DNA of 43,863 bases from CAWINH01 sp963837425. GTDB taxonomy: Bacteria; Chloroflexota; Limnocylindria; QHBO01. The notes under the pieces were generated by a model, which searched no databases, was not told the origin of the DNA, and saw only the letters and a program-made list of their open reading frames with translations. Position 1 is the first letter of the stretch. Each line of letters begins with the position of its first letter. Location of the stretch: positions 1-43,863 of the forward strand of contig CAWINH010000010.1 in assembly GCA_963837425.1 (NCBI GenBank), given 5' to 3'. Shown here one piece after another: positions 1 to 6,859 of this stretch. Made by a program: the position numbers and the translations under genes.

Positions 1-20
1 GTGCCCTCGCTTGGAGTGGG

Positions 21-992
21 TCAGCCCCGCTCGGCGAGCCGGTCGCCCAGGCCCCGGAAGACGCGGGCCCCGATCTGAGACCACGGCATCCGGACGAGCT
101 GGTACCCGGCGACGGCGTAGATGGCGCCGGCCACCAGATCGATCACGTAGTGGTGCCCAAGGTAAACGGTCGCGAACCAGATCAGGCCCACGAACGGCGC
201 CCACAGCCACGCGGCTCGGACCGATCGCTCACGAAGGAAGAGCAGGACGAGCACCGCGTAGGCGGCATGCATCGAGGGGAAGGCGGCCAGCGGGTTGCCG
301 AGCATGTGGACGTACATCGACGAGAACCCGCCCCACCCGAAGCTGCGGCTGACCTCGGCCATGACGTCGGTCACCGGCAGCGGCACCCCGTTCACCACGG
401 CGAACCGGGGCGGGGCGACCGGAACGAGCAGGAAGGTGAAGAACGCAGCGAAGCTCACCACCAGGAGGGTCACGCCGAAGCGATAGAAGCGGACTCGATC
501 GCGCAGCCAGAGCGCCACCGCGAAGATGACCGGGTAGACGAAATGGGTCAGGTAGACGACGGACAGGCCGATGTCGAGCGGGCCCACCACACCCCGCTGC
601 CGGACCGCCGCCTGCAGCTCGACGGTCGGCACGATCCCGCCCATCAGCGTCCGCTCGATGCCCACCACGAGGTCGGCGGGCAACGTCTGGCCGAAGCCGG
701 CCGCGATCCCGCGCTGCGCCTCCCAGGCGAGGAGGATGATGAGGAACGGCCCCCAGTCGCGGGCGAGTGGCCAGCCACGGGCCAGGAAGAGCAGGCCGAG
801 GGCGGTGATGAGCAGCAGCACGTCCATGCCCGGCATGATCCCCAGGGCCAGCATCGCGGTGACGACGAAGCCGATGTAGGCGCAGACCACCCAGGTGGTG
901 ACGCGCATGAGGACTGCCGCCGCTCCTGCCGCCTGGCCGGCGTCGAACTCGACGCCGGCCGCCGACTCCATCTCCGGCGTGGTCGATGCCAT
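21..992 (-). CDS. PAP2-family membrane phosphatase / inositolphosphotransferase-like protein
   Basis: A 323-residue polytopic membrane protein with about six hydrophobic segments. The PAP2 catalytic signature is visible: AAFPSMHAAY near residue 235 supplies the first catalytic His, and GHHYVIDLVAG near residue 285 supplies the second His and the Asp. The spacing fits the PAP2_3 (AUR1/inositolphosphotransferase-like) branch, which acts on lipid phosphates at the outer membrane face. The substrate cannot be read from sequence. The frame stays open upstream to 1097, but I chose the ATG at 992 because GGGAGGGA lies four bases upstream and the preceding residues look non-coding. The gene is divergent from the sigma-factor operon. 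Confidence 0.85.
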   Translation of the reverse strand: MASTTPEMESAAGVEFDAGQAAGAAAVLMRVTTWVVCAYIGFVVTAMLALGIMPGMDVLLLITALGLLFLARGWPLARDWGPFLIILLAWEAQRGIAAGFGQTLPADLVVGIERTLMGGIVPTVELQAAVRQRGVVGPLDIGLSVVYLTHFVYPVIFAVALWLRDRVRFYRFGVTLLVVSFAAFFTFLLVPVAPPRFAVVNGVPLPVTDVMAEVSRSFGWGGFSSMYVHMLGNPLAAFPSMHAAYAVLVLLFLRERSVRAAWLWAPFVGLIWFATVYLGHHYVIDLVAGAIYAVAGYQLVRMPWSQIGARVFRGLGDRLAERG

Positions 993-1163
993 GCTCCCTC
1001 CCGCCCCGCACCTATCCGCACCAGACTGCATCAGCGCCGGGGCCCTGAGACTAGGTATGCGGCAGGGCCGCGTCAACTGGTGGAACGCCGACTGCATTCA
1101 CCCGAAATCGGCGAACGGGGCGTCAGTATGGTGTGAACGTCGCACCAGCACGGGGAGGGTCCC

Positions 1164-1697
1164 CTGGCCGACCGGCTCGTCGAGGACCTGCGCGCCCAGC
1201 GACCCGAGGCACTGGATCAGCTGCTGGCCACTTACCGCCGTCAGATCCAGGGGGTGGCCTACCTCGTCCTGCACAGCTCGGCCGACGCCGAGGAGGTCCT
1301 GGTCGACACGCTGCTCACCGCATGGCAGCAGGTTCACCGTCTGCGCAACCCGGACCGCCTGCGCTCCTGGCTGCTGCGCATCGCCGTGCGCAAGGCCCTG
1401 AGCCGCCGCCGCAGCGCGCGCCAGGTGGATCCGCTCCGTCCGATGGCGCATGCCAAGGACCCCACCGTTTCGATTGCCGATCGGCTGTCGGTCGCCGCAG
1501 CGGTCAGCCAGCTGCCGCCGAAGATGCGGGTGGCGATCGCCCTGCGCTACTACGCCGACCTGTCGATCACCGAGATGGCCGCGACCCTGGACCGCAGCCC
1601 GAACACGGTGAAGACGGAGCTGCGCCTTGCGCTCGCCCGCCTGCGACGCGAGCTGCGCGATCCAGACCTGCCGATGGAGGTGAGCGATGACCGATAG
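1164..1697 (+). CDS. ECF-type sigma-70 family RNA polymerase sigma factor
   Basis: A 177-residue protein with region 2 (HSSADAEEVLVDTLLTAW, about residues 38-55) and region 4 (LPPKMRVAIALRYYADLSI, then a helix-turn-helix ending SPNTVKTELRLALARLRREL). This is the two-domain layout of extracytoplasmic-function sigma factors. There is no ATG, GTG or TTG in frame between the stop at 1134 and the GTG at 1254, and starting at 1254 would remove the first helix of region 2. I therefore place the start at CTG 1164, which follows GGGGAGGG with a 4-base gap and gives the usual DRLVEDLRAQRPEALDQLL N-terminus. It overlaps the next gene by 11 bases, the classic layout of a sigma factor and its membrane regulator. 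Confidence 0.8.
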   Translation: MADRLVEDLRAQRPEALDQLLATYRRQIQGVAYLVLHSSADAEEVLVDTLLTAWQQVHRLRNPDRLRSWLLRIAVRKALSRRRSARQVDPLRPMAHAKDPTVSIADRLSVAAAVSQLPPKMRVAIALRYYADLSITEMAATLDRSPNTVKTELRLALARLRRELRDPDLPMEVSDDR

Positions 1698-2568
1698 CCG
1701 GGACCGCGAGCATCGACTCCGAGCGCGTCTCCACGCGGAGATCGACCGCCTGGCCTTGCCCGTGGATGGCGATGACCTGCGCGATCGACTCGCGGAGCGG
1801 TCGCACCCGGGCCGATGGTGGATGCGATCGGCGCCGAAGGTGGCCACGGCGGCGGTCGTGGTGGCTGCCAGCATCCTCGCCCTGGCCCTCGGACCGCTGC
1901 GCCCGGTACCCGTGGGCTCGTCGCCGCCGCCCAGCGCCTCGTCCACACCGCCTGTGAGCCTGCCCGGCGACGCCCCGCTGAAGCCGAGCGACTGCGGCTG
2001 GCCGCGGGACACGCCGCTGGCCTTTGCGGGCTGGGCGGCGGCCGCGGACCTTGGGGCCGAGCAGATCGTTCAGGGCGACCCGCGCGCCCTCGTCTATGCC
2101 CTGGTCACCCGCGATCCGGTCGAGCTGCGACCCATGATCGGCTCGCCGATGGTGGAGCGAGGGTTCTGCGCGCTCCGCCAAGACGGCTCGCAGGTCGAGA
2201 GCGGCGTGCCGGGCGACTGGGCATTACGCGGGACGCAACGGGCTCCGGTCGTGACATGCGGCAAGTCCATCACGAGCTGCGTGCGAGCGACGTTGGCCGT
2301 CCTCGCCGCGGTGGCCGACATCGGCCATGCTGCCACGCGGGTCACGCTCCGGTCGGATCAGCTCTGTATCGGAGCCCCCTTCGGGGGTCGCCCCTGTGGA
2401 GCCCCCGTCTGGCCGGACGGCACGCAGCGCATGACCTCCGCGGTCGTTACCTTCTCCGGGACCGACCGGCAGGCGTTCCTCAACGTGTTTTGGCTCGCTG
2501 ATGGCTCGATCACCGCGGAGGTGATGGCCCTGGAGGCACCGCCACCCGGCGCCACACCGTTTCCCTAG
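1687..2568 (+). CDS. Membrane-anchored hypothetical protein, probable anti-sigma partner
   Basis: A 293-residue protein with a charged N-terminus of about 45 residues, one membrane segment (about 48-68, VATAAVVVAASILALALG), a Pro/Ser-rich linker and a C-terminal domain of about 210 residues with several cysteines (for example CGWPRDTP, CALRQDG, CGKSITSC). No HxxxCxxC zinc anti-sigma motif is present, and I do not recognise the extracytoplasmic domain. The role as regulator of the overlapping sigma factor is inferred only from the translational overlap and topology. It could instead be an unrelated membrane-anchored protein regulated by that sigma factor. Confidence 0.7.
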   Translation: MTDSRDREHRLRARLHAEIDRLALPVDGDDLRDRLAERSHPGRWWMRSAPKVATAAVVVAASILALALGPLRPVPVGSSPPPSASSTPPVSLPGDAPLKPSDCGWPRDTPLAFAGWAAAADLGAEQIVQGDPRALVYALVTRDPVELRPMIGSPMVERGFCALRQDGSQVESGVPGDWALRGTQRAPVVTCGKSITSCVRATLAVLAAVADIGHAATRVTLRSDQLCIGAPFGGRPCGAPVWPDGTQRMTSAVVTFSGTDRQAFLNVFWLADGSITAEVMALEAPPPGATPFP

Positions 2569-2616
2569 ATCGCGCGCACCATCACCAACTGCGGCCATCT
2601 GGCCGAGCGTGGAGGT

Positions 2617-2977
2617 TGGTGGAGATGGGGGAGAATCGAACTCCCCGTCCAGAACCGAGTCCCCGGAAACGTACTACAGGTGTGTCCGGCCTACTTGGGG
2701 CTTCGCTCGCGGGCCCCCGACCGGCGGGGTGCTCCGCTCGCTATCCGGCGTGCCTTTCGGCTCTTTGACGCCACTCACCGGAGTCGGTGACGCCGCACCT
2801 CCCCTGATGACATCTTCGCCGTCCGGGGAGGGGGGACGGAGTCGATGCTCACTGTCTAAGCAGCGAGAGCGAACTGACGGTTGCCAGTTAGCAGTTTGCC
2901 CGCTGATTTACGAGGCCTGCGGGCGACCTCGACCTGCAGTTCCCGGATCCTGAGCCCTGTCGAAACCTGACATCCCC
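2617..2977 (-). ncRNA. ssrA: tmRNA (ssrA)
   Basis: Read on the minus strand, the 5' end GGGGATG pairs over seven positions with the 3' CATCTCC before a templated ACCA. The T-arm GTTCGATTCTCC and the tmRNA 5' signature TCAGGTTTCGACAGG are both present. The 361-nt length is normal for one-piece tmRNA. The tag frame runs from GCG at 2903 to TAG at 2856 and gives AGKLLTGNRQFALAA, with the proteolysis signal ALAA and an AGK start like that of Bacillus. It rescues stalled ribosomes together with SmpB, whose gene lies 3.2 kb upstream on the same strand beyond the Tad genes. Confidence 0.96.
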
Positions 2978-3040
2978 ACGGATCCGCTTGACCTAGCGAT
3001 TCTAGCATGCGCCGGCGCCCGAAGCGAACGCCCGTTCTGT

Positions 3041-4768
3041 TCAGGGGACGAGGTGGACGGGGTTGCCCCGGATCGTGACGCCCCACGTGGTCGTGTCGTT
3101 GCCGCTGTTCACCGTGTAGCGGATCTTCCACCAGCCCGCCTCGTGGTTCGGGTTCTGGGGGTCAGGTGGCGTCAGGCCGGTCGTCCCGTAGGTCGCCGGG
3201 AGCTGGATCGAGATCGTGATCCACGAGTTCTGGTAGTACTGACCGCCGCTCGTGTTGTTCGGGCAGCCGGCCGGCGGTGAGATCGACGATCCATTGCCGT
3301 AGGTCTGGATGCAGGTCACGTTCGTCCCGCTGGTGTGGCCGGCCGAGGCGTGCGCATCGGCGGTGTAGCTCATCGTCGCCGCCTTGTAGACGTTGCCGTC
3401 CGGGTCCAGGATCTGGAGCCAGGCCTTGTCGCCCACGTCGCCCGGGTCGAAGAGAGTGATCTCCACCGTCTTGCCGGCACCGGCGGCGCGGTCGATCTGC
3501 GCCAGGAAGAACTCCTGCTGACCGGACTGGATGTTCGCGTAGGACACCATGCGGCCGGATCCGTAGACCTTCGGGGTGCCGCCCGACACGACCTGGATCG
3601 ACCACATGTTCTCGAACATCTGGTCCTGGTTGAGGGTCGCGTTGTTTGGATCGGTGGTCCGCACCTGCAGGCGGTAGATCCCCGCCGGCAGCCCGGTCGC
3701 CAGCGGCCACCAGCGGTTGTGCCAGTAGCCGCCCTGGTTCGTGCTCGCGATGGCGCCCTGCGCGCAGTTCGCCGGGGTCCCGGTCCCGTTCGTGCCCGGC
3801 GCGTTGCCATCGGAATAGTTGCTGTCTGCGCCGCCGGCGCCCGCGGCCTTGCCGAACGCGTTGCTCTTGTCGACCTGGTACTCGTTCTTGAAGAGCGAGT
3901 CGTCGCTCGTCGGGTCGACGCGCGTGTCATCGGCGAGGCTCACCGAGCCCTTCGTGTCCCAGAGCTGGTAGTAGGTGGAGACCGGCACTGCGTTCACGCC
4001 GCCGCTGTTGATCCAGTGGTCACCGGCGCCAAGGTGGCCACCGCCGGGGCCGGAGGTCGTGGCGCAGAAGGTCGGGTCGAAGATGTAGACCGTGCCGCCG
4101 TTCTGCGGCACGTCGACCTCGTAGCTGTACCCGGTCGGGTCGTAGTCGGCGTTGGCTGTCGGCCGATAGTCGTAGCCGGTGGCGAACCCGTCACCCGTCG
4201 AGCGGTTGCTGCCCTGGCCCTCGATGGCGCCGAAGAAGCCCTGCGAGGAGAGCGTTCCGCCGGTGGCACCGGTGATGTTCGGGCAGCTGATCGACGAGCC
4301 GGAGACCTGGCACAGCTTGTAGACCCCGTAGTACGCGAGCGGGCTGCCCATCGGGATGGGGCGGATGAACTCCGCGCTCGCGTTCCGCGTGATCTTCAGG
4401 GTGTTGAAGCCGAGCACCCGCATGAAGAAGGTGTCGATCTTCGTCGTGATCGTGACGTTCAGACGTCGCACGTTCCCCGAATCCTGCGATGGCGTCACCG
4501 TGATCGTGCCGCTGCCATCGGTGTACCCGTTCTTCGATGCCTCGGCGCGCGCGAGCGCATAGGCCTGCGGAACCTTGGTGGGAAGGTCCACGACGCCGGC
4601 CAGGGCGGCAGCATCGGCGGCACGCTGGACGCGAAGGACGTTGTCCTGGTACCAGCCCAGGTCGATCACGAGCCCGACGAGCGCGATGAGGATGACGAGA
4701 AGCCCCCCGGTCATCACCAGGATCTGGCCGCGTGCGGTTGGGAGATGGATTCGAGGCACGTCCTTCAT
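3041..4768 (-). CDS. TadG-like pilus/secretion-associated protein
   Basis: A 575-residue protein. The N-terminus (TARGQILVMTGGLLVILIAL) holds the TadG/TadE-type RGQ segment followed by one membrane helix, and then VQRAADAAALAGV, the hallmark of the TadG-like N-terminal domain (PF13400 type). The remaining 400 or so residues are extracytoplasmic, rich in Gly, Ser, Thr and Asn, with scattered Cys. I do not recognise a vWA or other named domain there. The frame extends upstream to 4936, but ATG 4768 lies five bases after the previous gene's stop with GAGG in front. It is the third of three linked Tad-type genes; tmRNA follows 63 bases downstream. Confidence 0.8.
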   Translation of the reverse strand: MKDVPRIHLPTARGQILVMTGGLLVILIALVGLVIDLGWYQDNVLRVQRAADAAALAGVVDLPTKVPQAYALARAEASKNGYTDGSGTITVTPSQDSGNVRRLNVTITTKIDTFFMRVLGFNTLKITRNASAEFIRPIPMGSPLAYYGVYKLCQVSGSSISCPNITGATGGTLSSQGFFGAIEGQGSNRSTGDGFATGYDYRPTANADYDPTGYSYEVDVPQNGGTVYIFDPTFCATTSGPGGGHLGAGDHWINSGGVNAVPVSTYYQLWDTKGSVSLADDTRVDPTSDDSLFKNEYQVDKSNAFGKAAGAGGADSNYSDGNAPGTNGTGTPANCAQGAIASTNQGGYWHNRWWPLATGLPAGIYRLQVRTTDPNNATLNQDQMFENMWSIQVVSGGTPKVYGSGRMVSYANIQSGQQEFFLAQIDRAAGAGKTVEITLFDPGDVGDKAWLQILDPDGNVYKAATMSYTADAHASAGHTSGTNVTCIQTYGNGSSISPPAGCPNNTSGGQYYQNSWITISIQLPATYGTTGLTPPDPQNPNHEAGWWKIRYTVNSGNDTTTWGVTIRGNPVHLVP

Positions 4769-4773
4769 CCTCG

Positions 4774-5391
4774 TCACTGGTTCGTTGGATTGAGGGCCAT
4801 CACGGTGCGGTCCGAGAAGTCCATGGAGCTGAACCCGACCAGCGCCAGGAATGGCGTTCGGAACTGGTAGGTGTAGGTCACCCGCACGCCGAGCGAATCG
4901 GCAGGCTGCAGGTTGTTCCGCGAGCACGCCTTCCACGCGTCGGTCACGGGTGGTGAGAAGTCGAGGGTCGTCCCGTCAATGGTCGGTCCCGCACCGGGGG
5001 TGTAGGTCCAGACGTTGGCGTACGAGCCGATCTGCTTCCCGCTGGCATCGGCCTTGTAGATGCGGATCTCGTGGACCTTGTTGATGTCGATGGGCGAGCC
5101 GTTGCTGGTCAGCACGCGCTCGACGGCAGCCACGATCCGCTTGTCGACGTCCGTCCAGTTCGGGGACTGCCCGGCACTGCAGCCGAGGTCTCCGCCGCCG
5201 TTCACGAGCGCCGCGCCAACGCGCGCGCCCTCGCGCGACGCATATTCGAGCGTCAGGTGGTGGTTGAAGACGAACCCGAACTCGATCGCTCCCATGATCA
5301 GCAGCATGAGGAACGGGAGGATCATCGCGAACTCGACGAGGCTCTGTCCTCGCTCTTCCCGGGGAGCGCGTCGGCGCCTGGAGACGTTCAT
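4774..5391 (-). CDS. TadE-like pseudopilin/minor pilin
   Basis: A 205-residue protein with a basic N-terminus, the TadE signature RGQSLVEFAMILPFLMLLIM and a single membrane helix, then EYASREGARVGAA as in TadE-like (PF07811) proteins. The C-terminal periplasmic/extracellular part carries Cys at about 52 and 155. It would be an accessory component of a Tad/Flp pilus or a related secretion system. The start is ATG 5391, overlapping the preceding stop as TGATG; GTG 5394 is an alternative one codon longer. It is translationally coupled to the upstream TadE-like gene. Confidence 0.82.
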   Translation of the reverse strand: MNVSRRRRAPREERGQSLVEFAMILPFLMLLIMGAIEFGFVFNHHLTLEYASREGARVGAALVNGGGDLGCSAGQSPNWTDVDKRIVAAVERVLTSNGSPIDINKVHEIRIYKADASGKQIGSYANVWTYTPGAGPTIDGTTLDFSPPVTDAWKACSRNNLQPADSLGVRVTYTYQFRTPFLALVGFSSMDFSDRTVMALNPTNQ

Positions 5392-6041
5392 CACAGCACC
5401 GGCTCGATGCGCATCTGCTGCGCGGACTGCAGGGTGATCGTGGGGGACATCTGGAGGAAGACGGAGAGCGGTGTCTTCCAGCGATAGGCGTATGTGATCT
5501 GGACGCCGAGCGTGTCGACGGACGTGTGGGGTGGGGACATGGCGAGACAGCCGGCGACCACCGTGCAGCGGGAGGCCTCGGGATAGGTCGCGGAGACGAG
5601 GGTGTACGGCAGGGTCACCGTGTCGCCCTTCACCGTCGTGCAGGTCATGTTCCCCGTCCGGGTGTAGACGTTGACCGCGCTGTTCTTCACGTTGCCCTTG
5701 TCGTCCGACCAGTAGAACTCCACCCTCGAGATCCCCGAGCGGTCGGAGCTGGCGCCGAACGAGCGCTCCAGGCCCTCGAGCATGCTGCAGTCGGTGCCCA
5801 GGCGATCACCGCCCTCGACACCCACCCGCGCGACGTCGCGCGCGGCGAAGCTGAGCGCATTCAGGGTGCTGAAGGCGAACGCGAACTCGATGATCGCAAT
5901 GAGCACAAAGAGGAAGATCGGGAGCACGAGCATGAACTCGACCGCGGCCTGGCCGCGTTGTCCCTTCTCGCCTCGTCGCCGGATCAGCTGCATGGACCGG
6001 TTGCCTCGAGCTCGATGTTCCATGTGGCGGTCGCCCGCCAC
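5391..6041 (-). CDS. TadE-like pseudopilin/minor pilin
   Basis: Up to 216 residues; the recognisable part begins RGQAAVEFMLVLPIFLFVLI (TadE signature plus membrane helix), followed by SFAARDVARVGVEGGDR. Like its neighbour it is a predicted single-pass minor pilin of Tad/Flp type. The start is uncertain. GTG 6041 has GGAGGAG twelve bases upstream, while ATG 5993 gives the short basic leader typical of the family. It is the first gene of a three-gene tadE-tadE-tadG run. No prepilin peptidase, TadA ATPase or TadB/C platform is in the window. Confidence 0.8.
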   Translation of the reverse strand: MAGDRHMEHRARGNRSMQLIRRRGEKGQRGQAAVEFMLVLPIFLFVLIAIIEFAFAFSTLNALSFAARDVARVGVEGGDRLGTDCSMLEGLERSFGASSDRSGISRVEFYWSDDKGNVKNSAVNVYTRTGNMTCTTVKGDTVTLPYTLVSATYPEASRCTVVAGCLAMSPPHTSVDTLGVQITYAYRWKTPLSVFLQMSPTITLQSAQQMRIEPVL

Positions 6042-6167
6042 GGTCGCATCTCGCTCCTCCGCACCAGACCTTACGGAACGAACCTTGCGAAGTCCATGAC
6101 TATTCGACCCATGACGGATGGGACCCGACGGGTACTTTCGGGCCCCCGGGAGGACTTCAGAAGGGCC

Positions 6168-6629
6168 TCAGAGGCGGAGCCGAGCCGCCTTCGTCTCCCG
6201 CTCGAGCTCGCGCCGCATGTCCCGCTCGGCAATCGCCCTGCGCTTGTCGTGTCGCTTCTTCCCCCTCGCCAGGCCGAGCTCGAGCTTGGCGCGCCCGTCG
6301 CGGAGGTAGAGGCGCAGCGGGACGAGCGTCTCACCCTTGGCCTGGGTGCGGCCCGCCAGCTCCGCGATCTGGTCCCGATGCAGGAGCAGCTTCCGTGTGC
6401 GCGTCGGTTCATGGTTGTTTCGGTTGCCCTGCTCGTAGGGCGCGATGTGGGCCCCGATCAGCCATGCCTCTCCGTGGTCGATCCGTGCGTAGGCCTCCGC
6501 GAGGTTCGCGCGGCCGGCGCGGATCGACTTGATCTCGGTGCCGGTCAGCACGAGGCCCGCCTCGATGATCTCCTCGATCAGATAGTCGTGGCGGGCGCGG
6601 CGGTTGAGGGCGACGGTCTTCTCGGACAT
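6168..6629 (-). CDS. smpB: SsrA-binding protein SmpB
   Basis: A 153-residue protein with the SmpB fold: RRARHDYLIEEIIEAGLVL, TGTEIKSIRAGRANL, NRNNHEPTRTRKLLLHR and the basic tail GLARGKKRHDKRRAIAERD that enters the decoding site. It binds tmRNA and delivers it to stalled ribosomes. The start is ATG 6629; the in-frame upstream codons back to 6656 look non-coding. TAGGAT lies 11 bases upstream of the ATG and may be a -10 box. The synteny prfB-ftsE-ftsX-ctpA-smpB is conserved in Terrabacteria. Here the partner tmRNA is displaced by three Tad genes. Confidence 0.97.
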   Translation of the reverse strand: MSEKTVALNRRARHDYLIEEIIEAGLVLTGTEIKSIRAGRANLAEAYARIDHGEAWLIGAHIAPYEQGNRNNHEPTRTRKLLLHRDQIAELAGRTQAKGETLVPLRLYLRDGRAKLELGLARGKKRHDKRRAIAERDMRRELERETKAARLRL

Positions 6630-6686
6630 GCGGTGGGGGCATCCTAGTGCAGGCACCCTGGGGCGGCGAGCGCGGCGGGCATGGAA

Positions 6687-6711
6687 CGAGCCGGCCGTTT
6701 CGGCCGGCTCG
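6687..6711. terminator. Perfect 11-bp hairpin between the tiny ORF and smpB
   Basis: CGAGCCGGCCG and CGGCCGGCTCG pair perfectly over 11 bp around a TTT loop. It lies downstream of ctpA and the tiny ORF and upstream of smpB on the minus strand. No U-tract follows, so it may be a rho-independent-like terminator of GC-rich type, an attenuator or an mRNA stabiliser. Confidence 0.55.
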
Positions 6712-6722
6712 ATTCCGACGCT

Positions 6723-6736
6723 ACCACTCGAGTGGT
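6723..6736. other. 14-bp perfect palindrome ACCACTCGAGTGGT
   Basis: A perfect inverted repeat immediately next to the tiny ORF and the 11-bp hairpin. It could be an operator or an alternative RNA fold; the sequence does not decide. Confidence 0.4.
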
Positions 6737-6741
6737 GACTG

Positions 6742-6783
6742 CTAGCGCACCGCCTCGGTGGTGGCGTGACAGGAACTACTCAC
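6742..6783 (-). CDS. Candidate 13-codon leader or mini-protein upstream of smpB
   Basis: GTG at 6783 opens a 13-codon frame (MSSSCHATTEAVR) ending TAG at 6742. It is preceded with 9-base spacing by GAAAGGAGGTGG (minus strand, 6801-6790), one of the strongest Shine-Dalgarno sequences in the window and an almost full complement of the 16S 3' tail. It lies between ctpA and smpB and is followed by a palindrome and a GC-rich hairpin, the arrangement of a translated leader peptide. No homologue is known to me. The peptide itself may be irrelevant and the site may only bind ribosomes. Confidence 0.4.
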   Translation of the reverse strand: MSSSCHATTEAVR

Positions 6784-6859
6784 TGCACACCACCTCCTTT
6801 CGTTGCCGGCGATGCTAGCAGCAGACCCGGCGGCCTGCAATGCCCGGGCAACGGCCCGG

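Noticed and set aside
150..1136. Large plus-strand open frame opposite the PAP2 gene
   Set aside because: The composition (His/Asp/Gln/Arg-rich, no domain) is that of an antisense shadow in high-GC DNA; the minus-strand protein has clear PAP2 motifs.
6788..6801. Fragment of the 16S rRNA 3' end (CACCTCCTTTC)
   Set aside because: Only about 11 bases match and no other rRNA sequence is adjacent; a strong Shine-Dalgarno on the minus strand explains it.
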